From: Hyphomicrobiaceae bacterium
GTDB taxonomy: Bacteria > Pseudomonadota > Alphaproteobacteria > Rhizobiales > JAKIUO01
Length of the DNA stretch: 12,321 nucleotides
Reading direction: 5' to 3'
NCBI GenBank assembly: GCA_021647535.1
Contig: JAKIUO010000087.1
Span: 1 to 12,321 of the forward strand
Shown here in pieces: positions 1 to 5,989 of this stretch (its first letter is position 1; each line of letters opens with the position of its first letter). A model generated the notes under the pieces. That model searched no databases and was not told where the DNA came from. It was given only the letters and a program-made list of their open reading frames with translations. The position numbers were made by a program, and so were the translations under genes.

Positions 1-1
1 T

Positions 2-355
2 CTGAGTGCCAGCGGTCCTGTGCCCATTCCCCTTTCGGCCGGTGTGGACGCCAACGGTTTCCTCTGGATCAAAGCCTCCCGGAAGGATTCCAGCGGATAT
101 GCCGTGTTTATGAGCGACGACGACGATGGGGATGCTGACCTGAGCCGGGACAACAACCGCATTGTCTATCTTCGTTCCGTGGGGCGGGTGGAAAAAAGCG
201 GTGCAGTGTTGAGTGAGTCCCGGATCCTGGCGCTGGTTCGTTATATTCCTCCGGAAGATTTGTACAGTCAGGCCAAACTGGGTCCTTCCAAACGGGCAGG
301 TGCCCAGGGAGAGGGCCCGGGTTCAAGCAATGTTCGCAGCCGGTTTCGGCTGTAA
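2..355 (+). CDS. 3' end of a chromosomal gene, possibly a pilin-like protein (partial)
   Basis: The frame is open to the left edge of the window and ends at TAA 353-355, so the start lies upstream; a GTG at 20 is probably internal. About 117 residues are visible. The middle contains a phrase of the type VDANGFLWIKAS, a run of acidic residues (SDDDDGDAD), then RIVYLRSVGRVEKSG and SRILALVRY, and a Gly/Ser/Arg-rich tail. The pattern of a short beta-rich stretch ending in a statement like 'RSVGRV..ILALVR' recalls the C-terminal part of PilX/PilW-type minor pilins, but this is a loose resemblance and I do not recognise the family with certainty. It lies 30 bases upstream of a gene for a secreted protein on the same strand, so the two may be co-transcribed. 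Its GC-rich codon use matches the first part of the next gene and differs from the phage genes to the right. No phage relationship is visible. Confidence 0.5.
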   Translation: MSASGPVPIPLSAGVDANGFLWIKASRKDSSGYAVFMSDDDDGDADLSRDNNRIVYLRSVGRVEKSGAVLSESRILALVRYIPPEDLYSQAKLGPSKRAGAQGEGPGSSNVRSRFRL

Positions 356-373
356 ATCACCATGCAAACAACA

Positions 374-379
374 AGGAGG
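374..379 (+). promoter_or_regulatory. Ribosome binding site that fixes the start at 386
   Basis: A perfect AGGAGG lies 6 bases before the ATG at 386. The longer reading from ATG 362 has no comparable site and would put the ribosome binding site inside the gene. Starting at 386 also gives a clean signal peptide (MVRT then a hydrophobic run). Confidence 0.8.
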
Positions 380-385
380 CGGCTC

Positions 386-2869
386 ATGGTACGTACGTTG
401 CTGGTGGGTGGGCTCATCCTCTTCGGTGTGACCCGGGGAGATCTCTGGGCCGCCGATTATACCTTCCCCGATAGTTCGTTGATCATTCCCATGGACACCA
501 TCCATCAACCGGCAGGCCAGGGGACGGACAACGGGGCGCTGCTGGCCTATGGGCTGGTGTACACGCTGCTGGATTACGGGATTCCGATTTTCTGGGCCTT
601 CAATCCCAACAAGACGTCCCCGGTGGACACGGATTTTGTGATCATTGCACCTTCCGGTTCCCCGGTGACCTATTTCAACAACGCTGATGGCACCCCTCTG
701 CCCACGGGGAACACGATTGCCTATCTCGGGGGGCCCTTCATTATTGAGAAACAGTATCTTACCCCGGATGTATGGGACATCATCAATCAGTGGCCTCAGG
801 TGAATGTGCACCTTTCCAATTATCCCTTTACCGCGCCCATCGGTCGTGTGCTGGACGGGCTGCCGCCCCGGATCGCCCTGCTGGATGAAGGGAAGAACGT
901 GCAGATTCTGCAGGACTACATGTGGCTGGCCGGGCTGGGCGGACAGGCCGGGGCCGTTGGCATCGGTGCTTATGCCGGTCACAAGATCGCCAGTGGAACA
1001 CGCCAATATATGCTGACAGCCCAATTGGCGGCGAACCGTCAGCTGGTTGATTTGGGAGCAAAAGCAGCGCCCATGGTCAATTCGGGTATTAAAACAGCCA
1101 GCAAGGCGCGCTATGCGCAGGCGCTGGCAGGTCAGCTGAAAAATATCAAATCTCCCAAAACCATTGTGGCGGGTGTGGCATTATCGAGCTTCCTGGCTGC
1201 CGATGCGGCCTATTCGCATTTTGTCGGGCGCGAAAAGGCCAAGGAAAGCAGTAGTAAATCTGCTTTAATGGCTGTTGATACCTTCACCGCGACAACGGCA
1301 TTGGCCTCAACCGCAAACCTCGCCTATACGGTCAAAGAAGCCGTCATGCCTGGCGTGCAAAAGGCGACGGTTGCCGCTGCACAAGTCAAAGCGGTGGCAG
1401 CTATGGCTGATGATTTTCTGGCGGACCCCAAGGCAGCGGCAAAAGCAGCAGTGGGCAAGAAGAGCGGTGCCAAGGTGACAAAACCATCAGCTCCGAAGGC
1501 TGGTACATTTGAGGCACTTAAAGCGCAGGCAAACAAGCTGGGTCTCAAGGTCAAGGGCAACGGTCAGGGCGGTCGGGTTCTCAAAGCCGATTTGCAGGCT
1601 GCCCTGAAAGAAGCCGCCAAAGTCACAGGCAAAGGCAATCCCAAAAGCCCGTGGCTCAAAAGAGCAAAGCTGCTGGGCAAGGCAGGTAGTAAATTACCAG
1701 GTAGCGCGAAAGTGGTTGGCATTTCCCTAGTCAGTGGCGCAGCAATGGTGGCCGCGAATTCAAATGGGGCTAATGCCGATACAGGAGAAAATCAGATGAA
1801 AATGGCGAAGACGAAGGTAGCAAGCAAAGGGCGTTCTGTAAAATCGCAGGCAGCAGATGGGGCGGTATCAGGTGGTTTGGCCATTATGGGTTACAAAGGA
1901 GCTCAGTCGATGGGGCATGGTTCAATTAATGCCGCCAAAGATGCCAAAGCATTGAATGGTTATCGTCAAAGTGATCGAGCAAAAAGCCGTTTGTATGACA
2001 AGGAGGGTAAATATAACAAAGCGGATAAAGCCCTATCCAAAGCCAGTGCTAATGGAAATCGGGCGTTGCAGTCGATGCAAGCTGCCAAATTATCTCGAAT
2101 GGGGGCCAATTTATCCCGCCGTATGGGACATCTGGCAGCTGCCAATGCAATTTATCAGGTCGGCAATATTGCTGGTCATAAGGCATTTGGTGATAGTGCT
2201 GGTAGCGCAGGAGGCTCTGTTGCGGTTGCGTCTACCGCTGCCGTTGGCTACAAAGCCTCACGCAGCACAAAACGCCTTGCACGGGGGCTCAAGGCTGTCG
2301 GCAAGTTCGCCGTGACGCGCGGCCTTGCTCCGATAATCGCGGTCAGTGCGGCTGCTCAGGCAGCCTATAATACCAAGGGCGGCGCTGGTGCCAAGGCCAA
2401 AGCCGGAACGAAGGCCGGAGCCTATGCTGGCATTACCACTGCTGCTTTCATGGCGGGGCCTGTCTTGCCTGTGGCAGCAGCAGTTGGCTTTATGGATCTT
2501 GCTCACGCTGGTTACAAAGACGTGCAAAATATGAAAAAAATGGATGCCGCCGGGCAGGCCAAATGGCACAAGGACAAGCGCACGGCCATTGCCGGAGGTT
2601 CTCTGCAGCAGAAATTCTCAGCACTGTCACCTGCTCAAAAGGCGAAGTTCCAGACGCTCGACAAAGCAGGTCGCAAAGCCATGCTGGAAGGCGGTGCCTA
2701 TCTCAATAAAAGCGCGGCGGAAAAAGCAAAGACCTCGCCCAAAGCCAAAGCAAAGACAGGTAGCAGCAAGCGCGATGCGGCTGCTCAGCCCAAGCGGGCC
2801 GGGCGGTTCTACACCCGCGTCGTCAACGGCAAAACTCAGCGCGTAAAAAACCCGAACTATGGCAAATAG
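386..2869 (+). CDS. Composite ORF: secreted bacterial N-terminal domain fused to a Lys/Ala-rich protein with repeated hydrophobic segments
   Basis: 827 codons from ATG 386. Residues 1-22 are a signal peptide (MVRT, hydrophobic VGGLILFGV, probable cleavage after LWA). Residues 23-183 form a secreted domain with the phrases SLIIPMDT, ALLAYGLVYTLLDYGIPIFW, LGGPFIIEK and PPRIALLDEGKN. I recall such phrases from uncharacterised deltaproteobacterial exported proteins, but could not verify this. From about residue 184 the character changes to very basic, Ala/Gly/Lys-rich sequence. Hydrophobic stretches lie near 259-277, 293-314, 440-458, 489-507, 582-622, 646-661 and 681-710. A SAP-like helix-loop-helix motif (TFEALKAQANKLGL to KADLQAALKEA) lies at 374-408. 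The C-terminal tail (807-827) reads RFYTRVVNGKTQRVKNPNY. The second part sits where a phage portal or terminase gene would be expected, directly before the capsid protease. I infer two unrelated genes joined in frame. Function of the second part is unknown; a virion-internal or membrane-acting protein is a guess. Confidence 0.75.
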   Translation: MVRTLLVGGLILFGVTRGDLWAADYTFPDSSLIIPMDTIHQPAGQGTDNGALLAYGLVYTLLDYGIPIFWAFNPNKTSPVDTDFVIIAPSGSPVTYFNNADGTPLPTGNTIAYLGGPFIIEKQYLTPDVWDIINQWPQVNVHLSNYPFTAPIGRVLDGLPPRIALLDEGKNVQILQDYMWLAGLGGQAGAVGIGAYAGHKIASGTRQYMLTAQLAANRQLVDLGAKAAPMVNSGIKTASKARYAQALAGQLKNIKSPKTIVAGVALSSFLAADAAYSHFVGREKAKESSSKSALMAVDTFTATTALASTANLAYTVKEAVMPGVQKATVAAAQVKAVAAMADDFLADPKAAAKAAVGKKSGAKVTKPSAPKAGTFEALKAQANKLGLKVKGNGQGGRVLKADLQAALKEAAKVTGKGNPKSPWLKRAKLLGKAGSKLPGSAKVVGISLVSGAAMVAANSNGANADTGENQMKMAKTKVASKGRSVKSQAADGAVSGGLAIMGYKGAQSMGHGSINAAKDAKALNGYRQSDRAKSRLYDKEGKYNKADKALSKASANGNRALQSMQAAKLSRMGANLSRRMGHLAAANAIYQVGNIAGHKAFGDSAGSAGGSVAVASTAAVGYKASRSTKRLARGLKAVGKFAVTRGLAPIIAVSAAAQAAYNTKGGAGAKAKAGTKAGAYAGITTAAFMAGPVLPVAAAVGFMDLAHAGYKDVQNMKKMDAAGQAKWHKDKRTAIAGGSLQQKFSALSPAQKAKFQTLDKAGRKAMLEGGAYLNKSAAEKAKTSPKAKAKTGSSKRDAAAQPKRAGRFYTRVVNGKTQRVKNPNYGK
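935..965 (+). other. Probable junction between chromosome-like and phage-like sequence
   Basis: Within the long frame, the bacterial-type secreted domain ends near residue 183 (YMWLAGL, codons 917-937). A Gly/Ala stretch (GGQAGAVGIGAYAGHK) follows. Similar Gly/Ala-then-YK phrases recur further along at about residues 492-507 (GAVSGGLAIMGYKGAQ) and 606-624 (AGGSVAVASTAAVGYKAS), which assigns this stretch to the second part. Lys and Ala content rises sharply after it. The position is approximate, and no short direct repeat could be tested without the other end. Confidence 0.5.
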
Positions 2870-2892
2870 TTAACGAAAGGCCCGCCGTTAAC
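2869..2892. repeat. Inverted repeat GTTAACG-N10-CGTTAAC, with a third half site at 2910-2916
   Basis: GTTAACG at 2869-2875 and its exact reverse complement CGTTAAC at 2886-2892 flank a 10-base spacer (AAAGGCCCGC). A further CGTTAAT is at 2910-2916. The group fills the short gap between the long composite frame and the capsid protease, immediately at and after the TAG stop. It could be a weak transcript hairpin or an operator-like site. There is no clean T-run directly after the second arm, so a classic terminator is not supported. Confidence 0.35.
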
Positions 2893-2938
2893 CATTCAAA
2901 AATGATTGTCGTTAATTTTTGTTTGTTTCAATCCGCTC

Positions 2939-4402
2939 ATGGCAGAAATTATTTCACATGAGCAGAACATGCAAGGGTCCGGTGGCCCCGGTCCCGGCTT
3001 GTCCTATTATCTGGGCTCCAAGGTTTCCAACCAGCCTCTGGCGATGGAAGCCGGGGCGGCGGCGCAGCTTGAAGCGGCCATTCGCACCAAGGCGTTTGAC
3101 GACAAGCTTTCGCTTTCGCTGGGTGGGGCCGGGATGAGCAAATTTGCAGGATCTCCAGTGCGCTCTGGCGGCTATCGCGTCACAACGGATGGCATCGCTA
3201 TTGTGCCGGTCGGGGGATTGCTGCTCGATCGCGGCGCATGGCTTGGCGACTATGGCGGCTATATGACCTCTTACGAGGGGCTGGCAGAGCAGTTTAAAAA
3301 GCTCGCCAAAGATGACGCCATAAAATCAGTGGTGCTCGATATTGACAGCGGTGGCGGTATGGCCGCCGGTTTGTTTGACCTCACTGATGCGTTGGAAGTG
3401 CTCAAGAGTAAAAAGCACGTCACCGCCATTGCCGCCAATCTGTCGGCATCAGCCGCTTATGCCATTGGCTGCACGGCCCATGAGTTCTTTGTCACAAGGT
3501 CAAGCACAGTCGGATCAATCGGCGTCATCATCATTCACACCAGCTATCAGCAGATGTTCGACAGCGCGGGCATTGAGCCCACCATCATTCACGCCGGAGC
3601 GCACAAGGCCGACGGCAATATCTATCAGGCGCTCACCCATAGCGCCCGCTCGGAAATGAGCGCCGGGGTTGACGAGATCTATGAAAGTTTTGTCGAGCAT
3701 GTCGCAAAGCAAAGGGGCATCACCGCACAACAGGTGCGCGATACGCAAGCCCGGACCTATTCGGGAAATCGGGCCGTTGAAACGGGCCTGGCCGATGGCG
3801 TCAAGAATTTTGACGAGCTGCTCAAATATGTGCGCAAAGGCACCGGCAAGGCTGAAACCTCGCGCAAAAAAACAACATCACGCAAAAAAGGAGTACGGGC
3901 CATGTCCGGTAATCAGAATGAAAACGTCCAGCAGCCACAGCCCGCTGCAAATGAGAAGGCTCCTGCCGCATCGGTGCCATCTGTTCCGGCAGCTGCAGCC
4001 GCATCGGTGCCATCTGTTCCGGCAGCTGCAGCCGCGCCGCTCGCCCCTGTTGCCCAGCCTGCACCCGCTGCACCATCCGCCAGCGATGAGCGTTCTCGGA
4101 TCAAGGCCATTACCGGTAGCGATGAGGCCAAAGGCCAAAGCGCTTTGGCTGATCATCTGGCCTTTGACACCGATATGTCGGTTGATGCCGCCAAAGCGAT
4201 GCTGGTCCAGGCCTCAAAAGACAAAGCGTCTGCGGGGACCAATGAGGCCAATTCACAGCAGGCCGGGCTCAATAATGCACTGGCACAGCAGATGGCCGAT
4301 CCCGCCAACAGCGCCAATATCAGCCCGGACAGCGGCGAAAGTAAAAAACAGTCCTTTGCTGATTTTGCTGCCTCGGCTCCCGCCAACAGAAAACGCATCT
4401 AA
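2939..4402 (+). CDS. Phage capsid maturation protease, S49 (SppA/ClpP-like) family, with C-terminal scaffold region
   Basis: Cleaves scaffold and head proteins inside the procapsid; family member related to lambda gpC. 487 residues from ATG 2939. The protease fold runs from about residue 75 to 290. Visible family marks are VVLDIDSGGGMAAG (oxyanion region), the nucleophile Ser171 in NLSASAAYAIG, TVGSIGVII, and the general base Lys223 in HAGAHKADGN, 52 residues after the Ser, giving the Ser-Lys pair of S49 peptidases. RTYSGNRAVETGLADGV is the usual C-terminal motif of the fold. Residues 322-487 are a Pro/Ala linker plus a helical scaffold part (SDERSRIKAI). The start is uncertain: a TTG at 2906 would add 11 hydrophobic residues, and neither start has a good ribosome binding site. 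Portal and terminase genes, which normally precede this gene, are missing. Confidence 0.93.
   Translation: MAEIISHEQNMQGSGGPGPGLSYYLGSKVSNQPLAMEAGAAAQLEAAIRTKAFDDKLSLSLGGAGMSKFAGSPVRSGGYRVTTDGIAIVPVGGLLLDRGAWLGDYGGYMTSYEGLAEQFKKLAKDDAIKSVVLDIDSGGGMAAGLFDLTDALEVLKSKKHVTAIAANLSASAAYAIGCTAHEFFVTRSSTVGSIGVIIIHTSYQQMFDSAGIEPTIIHAGAHKADGNIYQALTHSARSEMSAGVDEIYESFVEHVAKQRGITAQQVRDTQARTYSGNRAVETGLADGVKNFDELLKYVRKGTGKAETSRKKTTSRKKGVRAMSGNQNENVQQPQPAANEKAPAASVPSVPAAAAASVPSVPAAAAAPLAPVAQPAPAAPSASDERSRIKAITGSDEAKGQSALADHLAFDTDMSVDAAKAMLVQASKDKASAGTNEANSQQAGLNNALAQQMADPANSANISPDSGESKKQSFADFAASAPANRKRI
3888..3893 (+). promoter_or_regulatory. Internal ribosome binding site for the nested scaffold gene
   Basis: AAGGAG lies 8 bases before the in-frame ATG at 3902, inside the protease gene and preceded by an A-rich stretch (GCAAAAAAG). 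It is better than anything upstream of the protease's own start, which argues that it is functional. Confidence 0.65.
3902..4402 (+). CDS. Nested in-frame capsid scaffold protein (Nu3-like)
   Basis: 166 residues, in the same frame as the protease and sharing its stop. It starts at an ATG with a strong ribosome binding site, exactly where the protease domain has ended and a Lys/Arg-rich hinge (SRKKTTSRKKG) gives way to MSGNQNENVQQ. The product has a Pro/Ala-rich N-terminal half (residues 10-60) containing an exactly duplicated 11-residue unit, then a helical region starting SDERSRIKAITGS, and a basic end (PANRKRI). This mirrors lambda, in which the scaffold Nu3 is made from an internal start within gene C, so that scaffold is made in excess and the protease is incorporated through the shared tail. 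The layout is seen directly; independent expression is inferred. Confidence 0.68.
   Translation: MSGNQNENVQQPQPAANEKAPAASVPSVPAAAAASVPSVPAAAAAPLAPVAQPAPAAPSASDERSRIKAITGSDEAKGQSALADHLAFDTDMSVDAAKAMLVQASKDKASAGTNEANSQQAGLNNALAQQMADPANSANISPDSGESKKQSFADFAASAPANRKRI
3968..4033 (+). repeat. Perfect 33-bp tandem duplication (two copies)
   Basis: The unit beginning GCATCGGTGCCATC is present at 3968-4000 and identically at 4001-4033, coding twice for ASVPSVPAAAA in the Pro/Ala linker of the scaffold. It keeps the reading frame. Identity at every third base shows that the duplication is recent. A degenerate continuation (GCCGCGCCGCTCGCC) follows. Confidence 0.95.
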
Positions 4403-4446
4403 GCGAATGAGTTGCACCGGAAATAATTGAAGAAAAGAGGTTTTGC

Positions 4447-4821
4447 ATGTCAGTTACTAAATTCCCCACACGCTCTTGTTATGGCATCGTCCATGAGCTG
4501 GATCCGATGCTCTATCGTCGTGAGGGCACGATCAAAGCTGGATCGGGGGCTTTGTCAGCCCTTACAGTTCTGGGCAAGATCACCGCTGAAGACAAATATG
4601 TGCCGGTGGATTTTGCAGCGGTTGATGGTTCGCAAAACGCCGCCGCCATATCCATGGCCGCAGTAGATGCCACCAGCGCCGACAAGCAGCTGGTCATTTT
4701 GACCGGTCACGCACAGATCATCCCCAATCAGCTGAAATGGCCGACAGGAACAACCGCCGCGCAACAGGCCACAGGTCTGGCGGCGCTTGAAACGCGCGGC
4801 ATTGTATCGCATCAGCGCTAA
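4447..4821 (+). CDS. Head decoration protein (lambda gpD-like)
   Basis: 124 residues, within the usual 110-140 of the family. It binds the outer surface of the expanded capsid as trimers and stabilises it. Visible family features are the N-terminal extended arm (MSVTKFPTRSC), the phrase REGTIKAGSGALSALTVLGKI matching the 'r..g.l.aG.vL..mTvlGki' pattern near the start, a central beta-rich core (YVPVDFAAVDGSQNAAAI), and GIVSHQR at the end. The start ATG 4447 has AAGAGG 6 bases upstream. It lies 44 bases after the protease/scaffold gene and 27 bases before the major capsid gene, the expected D position between C and E. I see nothing missing or disrupted. Confidence 0.88.
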   Translation: MSVTKFPTRSCYGIVHELDPMLYRREGTIKAGSGALSALTVLGKITAEDKYVPVDFAAVDGSQNAAAISMAAVDATSADKQLVILTGHAQIIPNQLKWPTGTTAAQQATGLAALETRGIVSHQR

Positions 4822-4848
4822 TCAATCAGGACATAAAGGAAAACGCCC

Positions 4849-5904
4849 ATGGAAACGGGAATTGACGAGCTTGTACGCGAACGGTTTGGAACGGTAGACC
4901 TTTCGAGCGCCATCAATAAGCGCGATAATGAATATGGTCTTTTGAACTCACTGGGCCTGTTCGATGAAGAGGGTATCGACGAGCACCATGTGAAGATCGA
5001 AACGCGCAGTCAATCCATTTCCATGGTGCCAACCAGTGAAATCGGCACTCCGGCACCGGCCGGTGATACGCCGGATATTCGCGATGTGCGTATCCTGCCA
5101 ACCTTTCGCCATGCCAAAATGCATCGCATCCTAGCCAAGGATTTGCAGGGCGTGCGCATGTTTGGATCAAATGACACTGCTGAAATGGTCGACATTAAAA
5201 TGCTGGAGAAGATCGACCTGATCCAGCGCGAGCATCGCCAGACCAAGGAATTCATGCGCTGGGGCGCCCTAAAGGGCAATGTTTATGACCCCGACGGCCA
5301 GCGTCTGCTGTTCAACACCTATGATCTCATGGACGAAACCCAGAGGGTCATCGAATGGGATTTGAATAATGCCAATGCCGTGGATCCCATCCAAACTGGT
5401 AATGATGTACTGCTCGATCACATGGAAACGGAAGCTCTTGGTGAAACCATCAACGGTGTAATTAAATTCTGTTCGCCTGCCTACATGACAAAGATGCAGG
5501 AGAACAAGGAGTTTCGCGATGCCTATAAATATTTCGCCAGCCAGAATGGCGGTGAAATTAATCCGAACCGGCAGAGCGCCCGTCGTCCCTTTGAGTTCAA
5601 GGATGTGACCTATATCAGGCATCTGGGCAAGGCCTCGTTCAAGGCAAAAGACGGCTCTCCTATCGTCCACACCTTCATCCCGGACGGCGAGGCGATTGCT
5701 GTGCCACTGGGCACATTCGGTGTGTTCCAGACCTATTTCGGTCCGCTGGAAAATACCGATGGCATCAACACCATCGGCCAGGAGGTCTATGTACTGCCCA
5801 AGGTCATGGATCTAAATATGGGCGTCGAGCTGCACTCATACTCCTACCAGCTCAACATGGTCAAAAAACCACGGCTCGTTGTGCGCTGCAAAGTGAAACC
5901 ATAG
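4849..5904 (+). CDS. Major capsid protein (lambda gpE-like, HK97 fold)
   Basis: 351 residues, close to lambda gpE (341). This is the shell subunit of the icosahedral head. Family features include the start region DELVRERFGTVDLSSAINK, with LGLFDEEGI following, and IETRSQSISMVPTSEIGTPA. The core phrase FMRWGALKGNVYDPDG is the counterpart of the conserved ALKG..y...G motif in gpE. The C-terminal part has a segment of the type GEAIAVPLGTFGVFQTYFGP. The start ATG 4849 is preceded by AAAGGA with 8 bases spacing. It follows the decoration gene by 27 bases. A hairpin and a poorly initiated downstream gene follow it, which may keep downstream yield lower than capsid yield; that is inference. Confidence 0.93.
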   Translation: METGIDELVRERFGTVDLSSAINKRDNEYGLLNSLGLFDEEGIDEHHVKIETRSQSISMVPTSEIGTPAPAGDTPDIRDVRILPTFRHAKMHRILAKDLQGVRMFGSNDTAEMVDIKMLEKIDLIQREHRQTKEFMRWGALKGNVYDPDGQRLLFNTYDLMDETQRVIEWDLNNANAVDPIQTGNDVLLDHMETEALGETINGVIKFCSPAYMTKMQENKEFRDAYKYFASQNGGEINPNRQSARRPFEFKDVTYIRHLGKASFKAKDGSPIVHTFIPDGEAIAVPLGTFGVFQTYFGPLENTDGINTIGQEVYVLPKVMDLNMGVELHSYSYQLNMVKKPRLVVRCKVKP

Positions 5905-5922
5905 CGATTAATTTCAAAAGAG

Positions 5923-5950
5923 GGGGATGAGGCTTTTAAAGTTCGTCCCC
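5923..5950 (+). promoter_or_regulatory. Hairpin after the major capsid gene
   Basis: GGGGATGA (5923-5930) can pair with TCGTCCCC (5943-5950), 8 pairs including one G-U. The 12-base loop can itself form a short CTT/AAG stem. The left arm includes the ATG of a tiny reading frame and sits next to a strong purine-rich ribosome-binding-like stretch (AAAAGAGGGGG). There is no T-run after the right arm, so it is not a standard terminator. It could attenuate expression, protect the capsid message, or control translation of what follows. Confidence 0.4.
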
Positions 5951-5989
5951 AACAGAATTTGGGTGAAATATGCACGTCAAAATGCTTGA
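5927..5989 (+). CDS. Possible 20-codon leader peptide between capsid and FI-like genes
   Basis: ATG 5927 to TGA 5987-5989 reads MRLLKFVPNRIWVKYARQNA, a basic peptide. Its ribosome binding site (AGAGGGGG just upstream) is much stronger than that of the following gene, which starts at 5970 inside this frame and has only a weak GGGTG. Overlap of the two would allow translational coupling. It is too short to judge from codon use, and the purine-rich site is partly within the hairpin, so this may be chance. Confidence 0.22.
   Translation: MRLLKFVPNRIWVKYARQNA

Noticed and set aside
362..385. ATG 362 as the start of the composite gene
   Set aside because: It has no ribosome binding site, and AGGAGG lies downstream of it at 374-379, 6 bases before ATG 386.
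323..1024. Long antisense frame of 233 codons over the start of the composite gene
   Set aside because: It is a shadow of the GC-rich coding strand, with no ribosome binding site and Pro/Gly/Arg-heavy sequence without a recognisable domain.
2906..2938. TTG 2906 as the start of the protease
   Set aside because: It has no ribosome binding site and adds a short hydrophobic stretch unlike the usual start of the family. ATG 2939 is preferred, though not proven.
3968..4033. 33-bp repeats as a CRISPR-like array
   Set aside because: There are only two directly adjacent copies without spacers, inside a coding frame, so this is a coding tandem duplication.
3669..4430. Alternative + frame of 253 codons over the protease/scaffold region
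   Set aside because: It is rich in Pro, His, Arg and Ser from reading the Pro/Ala linker out of frame; the in-frame protease and scaffold explain this DNA.
5923..5950. Hairpin as a rho-independent terminator
   Set aside because: There is no T-run after the right arm, and the downstream genes depend on read-through in a packed operon.
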